From: Finegoldia magna ATCC 53516
GTDB taxonomy: Bacteria > Bacillota > Clostridia > Tissierellales > Peptoniphilaceae
Length of the DNA: 64,000 nucleotides
Assembly (NCBI RefSeq): GCF_000159695.1
Contig: NZ_CM000955.1
Span: 1,251,473-1,315,472 of the forward strand
Direction: 5' to 3'
The notes under the pieces were generated by a model. The model was not told where the DNA came from. It searched no databases and saw nothing but the letters and a program-made list of their open reading frames with translations. Position numbers and translations under genes: made by a program. The first letter of the stretch is position 1. Each line of letters opens with the position of its first letter. Shown here in pieces: positions 51,630-62,036 of the stretch.

Positions 51630-52700
51630 ATGAAATTTAATAAGAAATTATTGGTAGCAGCGCTTGCGGGAACTTTAGTTCTTGGCAGTGGAGTTAGCGC
51701 TTATGCTACAGCGGACAATACAAATAATGCAAAAATGCTACAAGAAAAAGTTTCGGTTGAAGTTTTAAATGAAATATTGAATAATGTTGATAAAATTATA
51801 GAAAAATTAGAAAAAGATCCTGAATTATTAAAATTAGAAAAAGATCCTGAATTAAAGAAGCTTGGAAAAATTTCCGAAGTAGAAAAATTAAAGATAGAAT
51901 TAAAAAAGGAAAGAGCAGTTTTTGATATACCAACAGGTTTAAACACTGAATATGCAATAGGAATGTTGAGACGTTTTGATGAAGCAATTGAAAAGATCAA
52001 ACAATTAAAGCCTCAATCTGATTTTGATACTAAGGAAAAAGCAGAAGAAGCAGCCAAGAAAGATTTGGACACAGAATTAGTGAAGAATGCATTTGACGTG
52101 GAAGAAAAAGATGGAAAATGGCACTACACATTAAAATTCAAAAAAATCGAACCAGAAAAATCAACAAATTCAGATAAAAAAGAAAAAACAGAAGAAAAGA
52201 CTGCCGATGAAAAGAAAAAAGCAGAAAATGAAAAGAAAATCGATGGATTGAAAAATTCAGCAGAAAAACAAAAAGAAGAAGAAGCAAAGAAGAAAGCTGA
52301 AGAAGAAGCAAAAAAAGCCGAAGAAGAAAAGAAAAGGGCAGAAGAAGAAGCTAAAAAGGCCGAAGAAGAAAAGAAAAAGGCTGAAGAAGAAGCAAAGAAA
52401 AAAGCCGAAGAAGAAAAGAAGGCTGAAGAGGAAAAGAAATCTGAAGAAATGAAAGCTGAAGCTAAGAAAAAAGCCGAAGAATTCAAGAAAAATGCAGAAA
52501 AGAAGAAAGTAACTCTTGCTAGAAAATCGGAAAAAGTAAACACAACTACTTCGGACAACAAAGTTAGTAAACCAGTAACAACTACTACAGATAAGAAAAA
52601 ACTACCAAAAGCTGGTATTGAAACAGAAGTATTAACACTAGCAACAGCATCATTGGCAAGTGTTGTGGGTGCATTCTTATCACTTAAAAAACGTAAATAA
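51630..52700 (+). CDS. LPKAG-anchored surface protein with Lys/Glu coiled coil and a protein L C-type domain
   Basis: This 356-residue wall protein has a signal peptide (MKFNKKLLVAALAGTLVLGS, like those of protein L and the giant protein), a helical region 30-130 with a short repeat (KLEKDPELLKLEKDPELKKL), and a segment FDTKEKAEEAAKKDLDTELV ending GKWHYTLKFKKIEPEK. That segment matches the pattern of protein L C repeats ([12 protein letters not shown] ... [11 protein letters not shown]). Residues about 200-300 are Lys/Glu/Ala heptad-like coiled coil. LPKAG, a hydrophobic span and a KKRK tail follow. Function unknown; the coiled coil likely acts as a stalk. Confidence 0.85.
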   Translation: MKFNKKLLVAALAGTLVLGSGVSAYATADNTNNAKMLQEKVSVEVLNEILNNVDKIIEKLEKDPELLKLEKDPELKKLGKISEVEKLKIELKKERAVFDIPTGLNTEYAIGMLRRFDEAIEKIKQLKPQSDFDTKEKAEEAAKKDLDTELVKNAFDVEEKDGKWHYTLKFKKIEPEKSTNSDKKEKTEEKTADEKKKAENEKKIDGLKNSAEKQKEEEAKKKAEEEAKKAEEEKKRAEEEAKKAEEEKKKAEEEAKKKAEEEKKAEEEKKSEEMKAEAKKKAEEFKKNAEKKKVTLARKSEKVNTTTSDNKVSKPVTTTTDKKKLPKAGIETEVLTLATASLASVVGAFLSLKKRK

Positions 52701-52720
52701 AACTAAGATTTAAGAATAGT

Positions 52721-52748
52721 AAAATGGGGTCTTGTGATCCCATTTTTT
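52721..52748 (+). terminator. Terminator of the 51630 surface-protein gene
   Basis: AAAATGGGGTC pairs with GATCCCATTTT, followed by T residues. Confidence 0.8.
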
Positions 52749-52792
52749 ATTTGGAAATTAGAACATTGCCACGACTCTTTCGGCTCAAGAAA

Positions 52793-52975
52793 AATCAGAA
52801 AACTGTTTTGCACGAATATCTGACTTACGAAAATAAAAAAATCCTCACGCTTGTGCCCCTAAAATCTCAAGTGCGTCTGCGACTGGCACGAGTGAGATTT
52901 TTGACGGGTCACTTCGCTTGGATTTTTAGTTATTTTCTCCAGACGATATTCTTAGCAAAAGCAGTAATCTGATTT
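52793..52975 (+). repeat. Fold-back intergenic element, copy J
   Basis: Ends GAATATC (52814-52820) and GATATTC (52945-52951). Outer arms AATCAGAAAACTGTTTTGC and GCAAAAGCAGTAATCTGATT pair. A decayed partial copy with the same right end follows at about 53040-53140. The rest of the gap to 53269 shows nothing else. Confidence 0.8.
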
Positions 52976-53269
52976 GTTTCACCGACAAGTAAAATAAGTT
53001 TTTCGCAGTACATAGATATGGAATAAAAGTCGCACCACGCATCGTCTGGCTTACGGAAATTTTCTCCAGATGACTCGCTTAGTTACGATCTTTTATTTGA
53101 GTGCTAATTTTTTCTTAGCAAATGCAGTAATCTGATTTTTTTCAATGACAAGCAAAAGACACCATGCACCATCTACTCCCAAAATGCATATTTTTTCACA
53201 AAATACTTGACAAAAAATAGTGTGGGGAGGTAGAATGAAATCGTAATCATAAATACTCAGGAGGAGACG

Positions 53270-53743
53270 ATGATGATTGAGTTAATCATTAAATACTTGA
53301 TAATAATTGTACTGGTTTTTTGTCATGAAATGGGACATATTTTAATGTGTATTATTTTCTTTAAATGTAAAGATTGGAAAATAGATATGGGACTTGGTAA
53401 GGTTTTATTTGAAACTAAAAGACTTATTATAAGACCTATAATTGTTGTTGGTAAAATACTCCCACAGTTAGATGGAGAATATTATAATAGCAAGAGCAAA
53501 TTACAAAAAATAATGATTCCATTAGGTGGACCATTATTTAATTTAATAGTACTGATTATTACAATTCCATTATTAATAAGTGAAGGGAAAATGATAGCTG
53601 GATATTCACATCTTTTTCAAGAATCAATAAAGTTTTTGTTGCGATTTAATATGGCACAACTTTTCTGGACTTTGTTGCCAATTTATTATAAAAGAGATGT
53701 TCCTAGCGACGGAAGAAGAATAATTGAAATAATTAAGAACTAA
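53270..53743 (+). CDS. Small M50-like membrane metalloprotease-type protein (copy 2)
   Basis: This 157-residue protein is a close paralogue of 50114-50596. It shares FCHEMGHILMCIIFFKCKDW, VLFETKRL, KIMIPLGGPLFNLIVL and LFWTLLPIYYKRDVPSDGRR. Two adjacent ATG codons follow AGGAGGAGACG. The pair of paralogues brackets the 51630 surface-protein gene. Substrate unknown; a role in processing or sensing at the membrane is only a guess. Confidence 0.75.
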   Translation: MMIELIIKYLIIIVLVFCHEMGHILMCIIFFKCKDWKIDMGLGKVLFETKRLIIRPIIVVGKILPQLDGEYYNSKSKLQKIMIPLGGPLFNLIVLIITIPLLISEGKMIAGYSHLFQESIKFLLRFNMAQLFWTLLPIYYKRDVPSDGRRIIEIIKN

Positions 53744-53778
53744 TTTATGATTGTATAATTTACATAATCGAGGTTAAA

Positions 53779-54285
53779 ATGTTTAATACACTAATGATAG
53801 TCGTAATATCTTATTTTGTTTATCAAATTTCTCAACTCTTACATGAGATGGGACATGCTATTGCTTATCGCTTAGCTTATCAATCAAAGAAATGGAGAAT
53901 TGAAATCGGAAGAGGCAAACAAATATTGAAAACCAAAAGGTTTAAAATACATTTAATTCCCGCCGATGGAGCATGCTACTTAGATGATGATTATGAAGAT
54001 TGGTATTACAAGAAAAATTTGATCGTGTTTTTGGCGGGACCACTTGTTAACATTATTTTATTTGTAAGTATGATTCCATTTATCTATGATATCAATCATT
54101 CAACTGATGTGAGTAGTTTTTACCGTAACATCGTATTTATCACATTTTATATTAATTTCTGGAAGGCTTTGATTAGTTTGTTACCAAAAGAATATGAAAA
54201 TATGAAAGTAAATCAAACTGACGGATTGAAACTTCTTAATATTATAAAAGCGATGAAAAACTCACGAAAATCAAACAACAACTAA
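53779..54285 (+). CDS. Small M50-like membrane protein (copy 3, diverged)
   Basis: This 168-residue protein has the zinc motif QLLHEMGHAIAYRLAY and FLAGPLVNIILFV, with NQTDGLKLLNII near the end in place of PSDGRR. It is a distant relative of the two proteins above. It starts 36 bp after copy 2 with GAGG upstream, probably in the same transcript. Confidence 0.7.
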   Translation: MFNTLMIVVISYFVYQISQLLHEMGHAIAYRLAYQSKKWRIEIGRGKQILKTKRFKIHLIPADGACYLDDDYEDWYYKKNLIVFLAGPLVNIILFVSMIPFIYDINHSTDVSSFYRNIVFITFYINFWKALISLLPKEYENMKVNQTDGLKLLNIIKAMKNSRKSNNN

Positions 54286-54290
54286 CTAAA

Positions 54291-54318
54291 AATCCCTTGC
54301 CATCTGACAAGGGATTAT
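54291..54318. terminator. Hairpin terminator between convergent genes
   Basis: AATCCCTTG (54291-54299) pairs with CAAGGGATT (54308-54316). The same hairpin recurs at 55550-55575, on the other side of the MFS gene. Confidence 0.75.
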
Positions 54319-54351
54319 TATAATTTATATCATACTTACTAAACTCACAAA

Positions 54352-55500
54352 TCACGATACAGACTTTACGGTATTATCATTTCTAAGCATAATTGCACTC
54401 AACAATAGTGATGCGGCTATAAACACGAAGATATATTTGTAATTGAAAGATGAAATATACGAGTTTGCCAACAAGAATACGACTTCGAAGACATCAGCGA
54501 AGAAGCTAAATGCTGATAGCATGGTTGCTCTGTGATTTTTGAAGCCTATTGTGTCTATATAATTGTTTTGGATTTTTTCAATAAATATTCCCAGAACTGA
54601 TAAAACTGTTGGAAGTATAATCATTAACAACACTACAGGTTTTCCAGATATCACACATAATCCAGCAAAGAACAATGATGCAATAACTGAAAATAATCGA
54701 ACTTTGTTCCATGCTTTTTGTTCTCCTAGATATTTTATGATAAATGTTTGTGAGAGTTGAAGTCCCGAGTAAGCTAGGATGAGTGGCGACACTATGTTTT
54801 CCGAATATCCATTGTCAATTATAACTTTTACATAGAAGAAGTTGATCAACAAAAATGACAAATTAAACAACGACACGATTAACACGATTACTCTAAAAGT
54901 TTTATCGTGTACCAATAGCTTCAATGTTTTTGACAAATTAAAATGTTCCTCATTATCACTTGAGTTGTCAGTATCTGGAATAAGGATAGAAATCACAGTT
55001 GCGATTACATTTGCAATTATGGTTACCCAAATCAAAGCGTTAATGTTCCATCTTGAATTAATAAAAGGAAATATTACGGTTGATACGATAAAAGCGATCG
55101 TTCCCCAATTATAGAACTTCGAAATATTATTACTGTAATTATCGTCGCCGAAAAGCTTGTATATATAGGCGCTTATTGTTCCGGAATTCAATGCAAAAGC
55201 AATTCCTTCAAGCAAGGCTTCCACCGCAAAAAGCATAAAATTATTGGATACCAGTAAAATTATCCTTGCAGTTAGCATAGTAAACTGTGCGAGAACTATT
55301 GACTTTTTTAGCCCGATTTTATCGGTCAACACACCCAATGGAAATTCACAAATCATGCAAGTAACAGATAGTATCGCTTGTAACACAAAAAACTGCGACA
55401 AGCTAATTCCTCTATTCGTCCTAACCAACAACGCAACAGGCGCATAAAATATTAAATTGGAAAATAAATTCATTGCGTATATTTTTCTTGAAATTTTCAT
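54352..55500 (-). CDS. MFS transporter
   Basis: This 382-residue protein has twelve spans and the MFS A-loop-type sequence GVLTDKIGLKKSIVLAQ after span 2, with VTCMICEFPLG before it. It resembles drug/metabolite efflux MFS proteins. The start is the ATG at 55500. TATAAT (minus strand, 55507-55512) ends only six bases before it, so the mRNA may be almost leaderless. A longer frame to 55569 has no site. Substrate unknown. Confidence 0.8.
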   Translation of the reverse strand: MKISRKIYAMNLFSNLIFYAPVALLVRTNRGISLSQFFVLQAILSVTCMICEFPLGVLTDKIGLKKSIVLAQFTMLTARIILLVSNNFMLFAVEALLEGIAFALNSGTISAYIYKLFGDDNYSNNISKFYNWGTIAFIVSTVIFPFINSRWNINALIWVTIIANVIATVISILIPDTDNSSDNEEHFNLSKTLKLLVHDKTFRVIVLIVSLFNLSFLLINFFYVKVIIDNGYSENIVSPLILAYSGLQLSQTFIIKYLGEQKAWNKVRLFSVIASLFFAGLCVISGKPVVLLMIILPTVLSVLGIFIEKIQNNYIDTIGFKNHRATMLSAFSFFADVFEVVFLLANSYISSFNYKYIFVFIAASLLLSAIMLRNDNTVKSVS

Positions 55501-55549
55501 ACATACATTATAACCCTTTTTCAATAAAATATACTTTATCACACACAAA

Positions 55550-55576
55550 AATCCCTTGCCATACGACAAGGGATTG
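55550..55576 (-). terminator. Terminator of the small gene at 55581
   Basis: AATCCCTTG (55550-55558) pairs with CAAGGGATT (55567-55575), five bases past the stop. Confidence 0.75.
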
Positions 55577-55580
55577 ATTA

Positions 55581-55793
55581 TTATAATTTACTTCTATCGT
55601 TATCTGAGTTCATCAACAATTGATAAACTTGAATTTCTCCGATTAACTTTAATTCTTCAAAACCACGGCGGCGAAGTTCGTCACGATCGTGTTCGTCTTC
55701 GTAATTTGCATCTGTTTTGAAATAATTTTCCAAAATCTCTGACACTTTTTCCTTATTATTCGCGTTTTTAAGTACTTCTTCTCTAATATACAT
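55581..55793 (-). CDS. Small acidic protein, function unknown
   Basis: This 70-residue charged helical protein is rich in Asp, Glu and Asn (EDEHDRDELRRRGFEELKLI). AGGAGG precedes the ATG and a terminator follows the stop, which supports a real gene. It may be co-transcribed with 55854-56405. Confidence 0.6.
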   Translation of the reverse strand: MYIREEVLKNANNKEKVSEILENYFKTDANYEDEHDRDELRRRGFEELKLIGEIQVYQLLMNSDNDRSKL

Positions 55794-55853
55794 AACATAC
55801 CTCCTACAATTGTTGTTATCTTACATATATTTATACCCCAAAAACATACAAAT

Positions 55854-56405
55854 CTATCTTATAATATTAACTCCGTCTTCCACAAAGTATTTCAAATCAC
55901 AATCGCTCAACAATCCATTCATCCACGCACGACGAAACTCATCGTAAACTTCAGAAGATTCTCCGTAGATGTAATATTGTTCGTGCACATCAATTCTCTT
56001 AATCCAACGGAACTCTCCACCATTTGATTCCACCGGCAAATTCGCCATATCACAAGGCATCCCATCCAAGAATTTATCGGACATAAATTGGAACGCATCA
56101 GAAGCATCGCCCGAGAAATCTTCCTTCGCACCAAAATCATACGCGATTTTAAGAGCATCTTCAAGCTTATCTTCTTTTTTCAGCTCACTTAAAATCTTCG
56201 CCAAATTATCCTCGACGATTCCAACTCTCACCTGCAACCATCCGTGAATATTGTCCGTGTCAATCAAATCCTCCAACGCTCCACGTTCAATATTTTTCAA
56301 ATCAACATTTTCATCCAACAACTCACTCATCTTGCGTGTAATCTCGTCAACGTAATTTATCTTATCGAACATTATATAATGAATTTTTCCTAAAAATCTT
56401 GACAT
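55854..56405 (-). CDS. Conserved-looking hypothetical cytoplasmic protein
   Basis: This 183-residue protein has no signal peptide or membrane span. It is acidic, with a helical N-terminal half and WIKRIDVHEQYYIYGESSEVYDEFRRAW (in two parts) in the C-terminal half. GGAGGG precedes the ATG. No family recognised. Confidence 0.6.
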   Translation of the reverse strand: MSRFLGKIHYIMFDKINYVDEITRKMSELLDENVDLKNIERGALEDLIDTDNIHGWLQVRVGIVEDNLAKILSELKKEDKLEDALKIAYDFGAKEDFSGDASDAFQFMSDKFLDGMPCDMANLPVESNGGEFRWIKRIDVHEQYYIYGESSEVYDEFRRAWMNGLLSDCDLKYFVEDGVNIIR

Positions 56406-57127
56406 GTAATCCCTCCATTTTTTGATTATATTATACTGGTAAGAGTTACAATAATCCGTAACCGTTGTTACAGGATATAATTAAATGGAAAAGGAAAATT
56501 CGTAGAATTAGCTCGTAAAACAAATAAAATTTGAAAATTCACACACAAAAAATCAAATTCAAAACATTTTAAAATAATAAAAAAACAAAATATTGCAACA
56601 ATATTTTAAGTGAACACAATAAGTGATTAAAAACACAAGAAATGTACTACATATTGACATCGAAACAAAAAATATTGAATAACAAATTGCATAACTATTC
56701 TGCAAAATATATACGCAAAAAGATTTTTGTAAACTTATTGTAATATTTGAAATTATATAGTATAATGAGCATAAGTCGATATAGTAATGTGATAAAGGAA
56801 ACTTTATGAATAGCAAAAGATTGGATAATTATTAACGAATATTCAGTTTTGAGAATGTGTAATAAGTTTTAGGTTAATTAATGAAACAAAACTTAACACT
56901 GTTATATTTAACAAATATAATAATGTTTTCATATAATCACAACAAGACACATGATTCTAACTACTAGAAATAGTAGCTACAATAAAGGTAGGCACTGAAC
57001 TTACCGAACCTAACGCTTGTGGACATTGTTCTTGGGAAATTTTGGACAGTGGACGAATCAAGAACACCATTAATTAAATTGGTGAAGTTCGATTGTTGAT
57101 CACCCTTTTTGGGTAAACAATAACTAA
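56406..57127 (+). other. Long AT-rich intergenic region and distal part of the protein L leader
   Basis: No gene is visible. The part before 56738 is extremely AT-rich, as is common upstream of acquired or variably expressed surface genes. After the promoter the transcribed leader shows several hairpins, for example CACCATT/AATTGGTG near 57066 and ACCC/GGGT within TTGTT/AACAA near 57092-57120. Confidence 0.5.
56738..56766 (+). promoter_or_regulatory. Promoter of the protein L gene
   Basis: TTGTAA (56738-56743) and TATAAT (56761-56766) are 17 bp apart with ATATAG before the -10, as in the 51340 promoter. The leader would be about 480 nt. Confidence 0.7.
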
Positions 57128-59433
<2,306 letters not shown>

Positions 59434-59467
59434 TTAATCTTAGATAAAAAATAGATTAATCTAAAAA

Positions 59468-59495
59468 AATGGGACTTTTATAAGTCCCATTTTTG
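59468..59495 (+). terminator. Terminator of the protein L gene
   Basis: AATGGGACTT (59468-59477) pairs with AAGTCCCATT (59482-59491), then T residues. Confidence 0.85.
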
Positions 59496-59504
59496 ATTGC
59501 AATG

Positions 59505-59534
59505 AAACTGATACAAAAAATGTATCAGTTTTTT
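59505..59534. terminator. Hairpin between the protein L and ComK-like genes
   Basis: AAACTGATACA pairs with TGTATCAGTTT, with T and A runs on either side, so it can act on both strands and end the minus-strand gene at 59544. Confidence 0.75.
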
Positions 59535-59543
59535 CATTTACGC

Positions 59544-59999
59544 TTATTTTCCTGTGAGTATGTCCAAGTTTGTCGTATAATCATCTATCAAAAGCCTGGC
59601 GAGTTTCGCTTTTTGGATTTTGTCTTCGATGCTTTTCTTGGATTCTAGTGTTGTGATTTTTTGATTATTCGCAAGTATTATGTGTCCTGTTGTTATTTCT
59701 TCGATGGATTCGATGTTGAACAGTCCATAACTTCCGTCGTTTTTGGATATTGGTTTTCTGACTTTGATCATGCAGTACGTTCCGTTTTTAAAACAAATAG
59801 GAGGATTTTTGGTTATGTTCAAGGATTTTTTGATTAATTTCTTGGCCTCTGTGATGTCTATTAATTGGTTGCGGGCGATTTTTTTGATGCAGCAATCCAA
59901 TGAACAATAATTGGTAGTGGTGAAATCATTAAAATAAAGTTTGACTGCATTGCCGATATTGTCTACGTATATCGGAATGATTGCTTGTAATTGTTTCAT
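59544..59999 (-). CDS. ComK-like transcription regulator
   Basis: This 151-residue protein resembles the competence master regulator ComK. It shares an early Cys cluster (YCSLDCCIKKIAR), then KSLNITKNPPICFKNGTYCM (compare SHKPPIMV ... IFLFPT in Bacillus), WI/IESIEEI and FSNG/LANNQKITTLESKKSIEDK, and a C-terminal helix. In Bacillus, ComK activates DNA-uptake genes. AAAGGAG precedes the ATG. The promoter contains a perfect SOS-type box. A sigma factor gene diverges from it. Assignment is by pattern and context, so moderate. Confidence 0.65.
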   Translation of the reverse strand: MKQLQAIIPIYVDNIGNAVKLYFNDFTTTNYCSLDCCIKKIARNQLIDITEAKKLIKKSLNITKNPPICFKNGTYCMIKVRKPISKNDGSYGLFNIESIEEITTGHIILANNQKITTLESKKSIEDKIQKAKLARLLIDDYTTNLDILTGK

Positions 60000-60028
60000 T
60001 GATTCTCCTTTTATTTTATGATAATTTT

Positions 60029-60057
60029 ATTATAACAGAACATACGTTCTTATTCAA
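60029..60057 (-). promoter_or_regulatory. ComK-like promoter with an SOS (LexA-type) box in its spacer
   Basis: On the minus strand TTGAAT (60052-60057) and TATAAT (60029-60034) are 17 bp apart. The spacer holds AGAACGTATGTTCT (60037-60050), which fits the Gram-positive LexA pattern GAAC-N4-GTTC with both half sites intact. A repressor here would block the promoter fully. Confidence 0.75.
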
Positions 60058-60237
60058 GCGTTTTCAATTTGAATTTACAATGAATTGGTTTGTTTTGTGA
60101 AGAATGATGATGATTTTTTACAAAATAGTCGAATAGTTCACGCTATTACTATCTGTTTTGGTGTGGTTTTACGTTTTATTCTTGATTAATAAAATCTTCT
60201 TATCGATTGTAAAATTGAGTAAAAGGAGATGGAAATC

Positions 60238-60777
60238 ATGAATTTTGAAGAGATAGATTATATTGTGAACAACAAAATTTTGAATGATAAGAGAATTTAC
60301 AAGGCTTTTGAGCCGTTGATTATTAGTAGTATCAAAAAATATTATGATAGGGCGGATATTTTTGAGGAGCTTGTGGATGATGGCAAGACTGAGATTATGT
60401 ATGCGATTATGGAGTATGATGCTTCGAAGAAGGTTCCGTTCAATTATTATTTGAAGCAGAGGTTGAGGTTTTTCTATTTGAAGAAGAATCCTAGAAGAAG
60501 TGTTTCGTCGTTGAATTATACTAATGAGGATGGAGATGAGGTGATGAATTTGATTGAATCTGATGAGAATATCGAACAGGATTTTGAGGATAGGTTGGAG
60601 ATTAAAAAGCTTTATGAGAAGGTGCGTAAGCTTCCGGAAAAGCAACAGAAGATTATTTATGAGAATTTTCTTCGTGAAAAAAGTGCGAGGGAGATTTGCA
60701 AAGAATTGAATATGAAACAGTCCACTTTCTACAACACGAGAAGCAAGGCGTTGGAGAATTTGCGCAAGATGTATTGA
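60238..60777 (+). CDS. Sigma-70-family (ComX/SigH-like) sigma factor
   Basis: This 179-residue protein has a region 2-like N-terminal half (FEELVDDGKTEIMYAIMEYDASKKVPFNYYLKQRLRFFYLKK, in parts; compare the F-x-x-YL segment) and a region 4 helix-turn-helix at the end (LPEKQQKIIYENFLREKSAREICKELNMKQSTFYNTRSKALENLRK, in parts). Short alternative sigma factors of this type control competence in streptococci. The start is the ATG at 60238 after AAGGAG. Divergent from the ComK-like gene, which suggests a shared competence switch. Confidence 0.75.
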   Translation: MNFEEIDYIVNNKILNDKRIYKAFEPLIISSIKKYYDRADIFEELVDDGKTEIMYAIMEYDASKKVPFNYYLKQRLRFFYLKKNPRRSVSSLNYTNEDGDEVMNLIESDENIEQDFEDRLEIKKLYEKVRKLPEKQQKIIYENFLREKSAREICKELNMKQSTFYNTRSKALENLRKMY

Positions 60778-60826
60778 GCTTTGGGTGTGGAGTGGGTGGG
60801 TTAATATATATGGAATGTGTTTATTA

Positions 60827-60926
60827 TCTCGCCATGTTGGATTTATCTACGCCAAATTGATAAAAATGGCGAGAAAAATCTCGCCAATATTGATTTATCT
60901 ACGCCATTTATGATATAATGGCGAGA
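60827..60926 (+). promoter_or_regulatory. Tandem 52-bp operator repeats and promoter of the Fic gene
   Basis: TCTCGCCA (60827-60834) with TGGCGAGA (60867-60874), and TCTCGCCA (60879-60886) with TGGCGAGA (60919-60926), form two inverted repeats arranged as direct repeats of 52 bp. TTGATT (60890-60895) and TATAAT (60914-60919) give a promoter inside the second unit. This looks like an autoregulatory operator, perhaps for the Fic protein's own winged-helix domain. Confidence 0.65.
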
Positions 60927-60942
60927 AAGATGGTGAGAATGC

Positions 60943-61986
60943 ATGAGAGAGTTTGATTATTCAAAATTATTAAATCTAAATATTTCTGCTAATATGTACG
61001 ATTTGATATCAAAAATTTACGAATATAAAGGCAAACAGGAACTTTATGTAGCTAATTTTTCGGACGTGCTTGAAAAGATGGTGGAGGTTGCGAAGATTCA
61101 GTCGACAAAATCATCTAATGCAATCGAAGGAATTTCTACAAATGATAGTAGATTAGAAGAGTTAATGAACAAAAAAAGTGAACCTAGGAATAGAAATGAA
61201 GAGGAAATATACGGATATAGGGAAGTGCTTGATATTATCCACGAAAATTATGCAAATATAGAATTAACCAAGAATAATATTTTGACTTTGCATAGTAGGC
61301 TGTATTATTACTCTTCAGAAAATCATAAAGGGAAATTCAAAACTATTGATAATAGCATTGTGGAAACAAATGCATTTGGGGAGAAAAAAATAAGGTTTCA
61401 GCCGGTATCTGCGTTTGAAACAGAAAATTATATTGATAAGATGATAGGTGCTTATGATGAAGCGGTAAAATTAAAAGTACCACCGTTGTTGCTAATTCCA
61501 GCTGTGGTGCATGATTTTCTGTGTATTCATCCTTTTTATGATGGAAATGGCAGAATGTCAAGGTTGTTGACGCTTTTACTTTTATACAAAAATGGTTTCT
61601 TTGTAGGGAAATATATTTCCTTGGAAATGATAATTGAGGATACCAAGGACATGTATTATGAACAATTACAAGCATCAAGCGAGAATTGGCATTCTGGAGA
61701 AAATGACGAGTTGCCATTTATAAAATATATGTTATCGGTTATTTACAAGGCATATGTTGAGTGTGATGAGAGATTCAGACTTATAGGAGAGAAATCTTTG
61801 ACATCTGCTGAGAGAATCATGAAGGTTTTCGAAAAAAATCTAAAACCATTGTCAAAGTCTGATATAGTTATACTATGTCCCGACATTTCACAGAGAACTA
61901 TTGAAAGATCCTTAAAAGAATTAAAAGACACACATTTAATCAAACAAATAGGCAGTGGAAGAGCAACTAAATATATCAAAGCGTGA
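60943..61986 (+). CDS. Fic-domain protein with C-terminal winged helix
   Basis: This 347-residue protein has an inhibitory-helix motif SSNAIEGI at about residue 65 (S-x-x-x-E-G, class II Fic), the catalytic HPFYDGNGRMSRLL (HPF-x-DGN-G-R) at about 200, and a C-terminal helix-turn-helix (SKSDIVILCPDISQRTIERS and following). Fic enzymes transfer AMP to target proteins. The DNA-binding tail may act on the tandem operators just upstream. The ribosome-binding site is weak (GGTGAG). Confidence 0.88.
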   Translation: MREFDYSKLLNLNISANMYDLISKIYEYKGKQELYVANFSDVLEKMVEVAKIQSTKSSNAIEGISTNDSRLEELMNKKSEPRNRNEEEIYGYREVLDIIHENYANIELTKNNILTLHSRLYYYSSENHKGKFKTIDNSIVETNAFGEKKIRFQPVSAFETENYIDKMIGAYDEAVKLKVPPLLLIPAVVHDFLCIHPFYDGNGRMSRLLTLLLLYKNGFFVGKYISLEMIIEDTKDMYYEQLQASSENWHSGENDELPFIKYMLSVIYKAYVECDERFRLIGEKSLTSAERIMKVFEKNLKPLSKSDIVILCPDISQRTIERSLKELKDTHLIKQIGSGRATKYIKA

Positions 61987-62001
61987 TGTTGGCGCAATCA
62001 A

Positions 62002-62029
62002 AAAAGCTGTGAGTTTTCTCACAGCTTTT
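62002..62029. terminator. Bidirectional terminator between the Fic and arsM genes
   Basis: AAAAGCTGTGAG (62002-62013) pairs with CTCACAGCTTTT (62018-62029), with A/T runs on both sides. Confidence 0.85.
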
Positions 62030-62036
62030 GCTTTTG

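Noticed and set aside
56807..56836. Nine-codon upstream open frame in the protein L leader
   Set aside because: It has a moderate AAAGGA site but no counterpart in the 51630 leader, so regulatory use is not supported.
60169..60645. Minus-strand frame opposite the sigma factor
   Set aside because: It is Ile/Leu-rich shadow sequence of the sigma factor gene, which has an RBS and recognisable regions 2 and 4.
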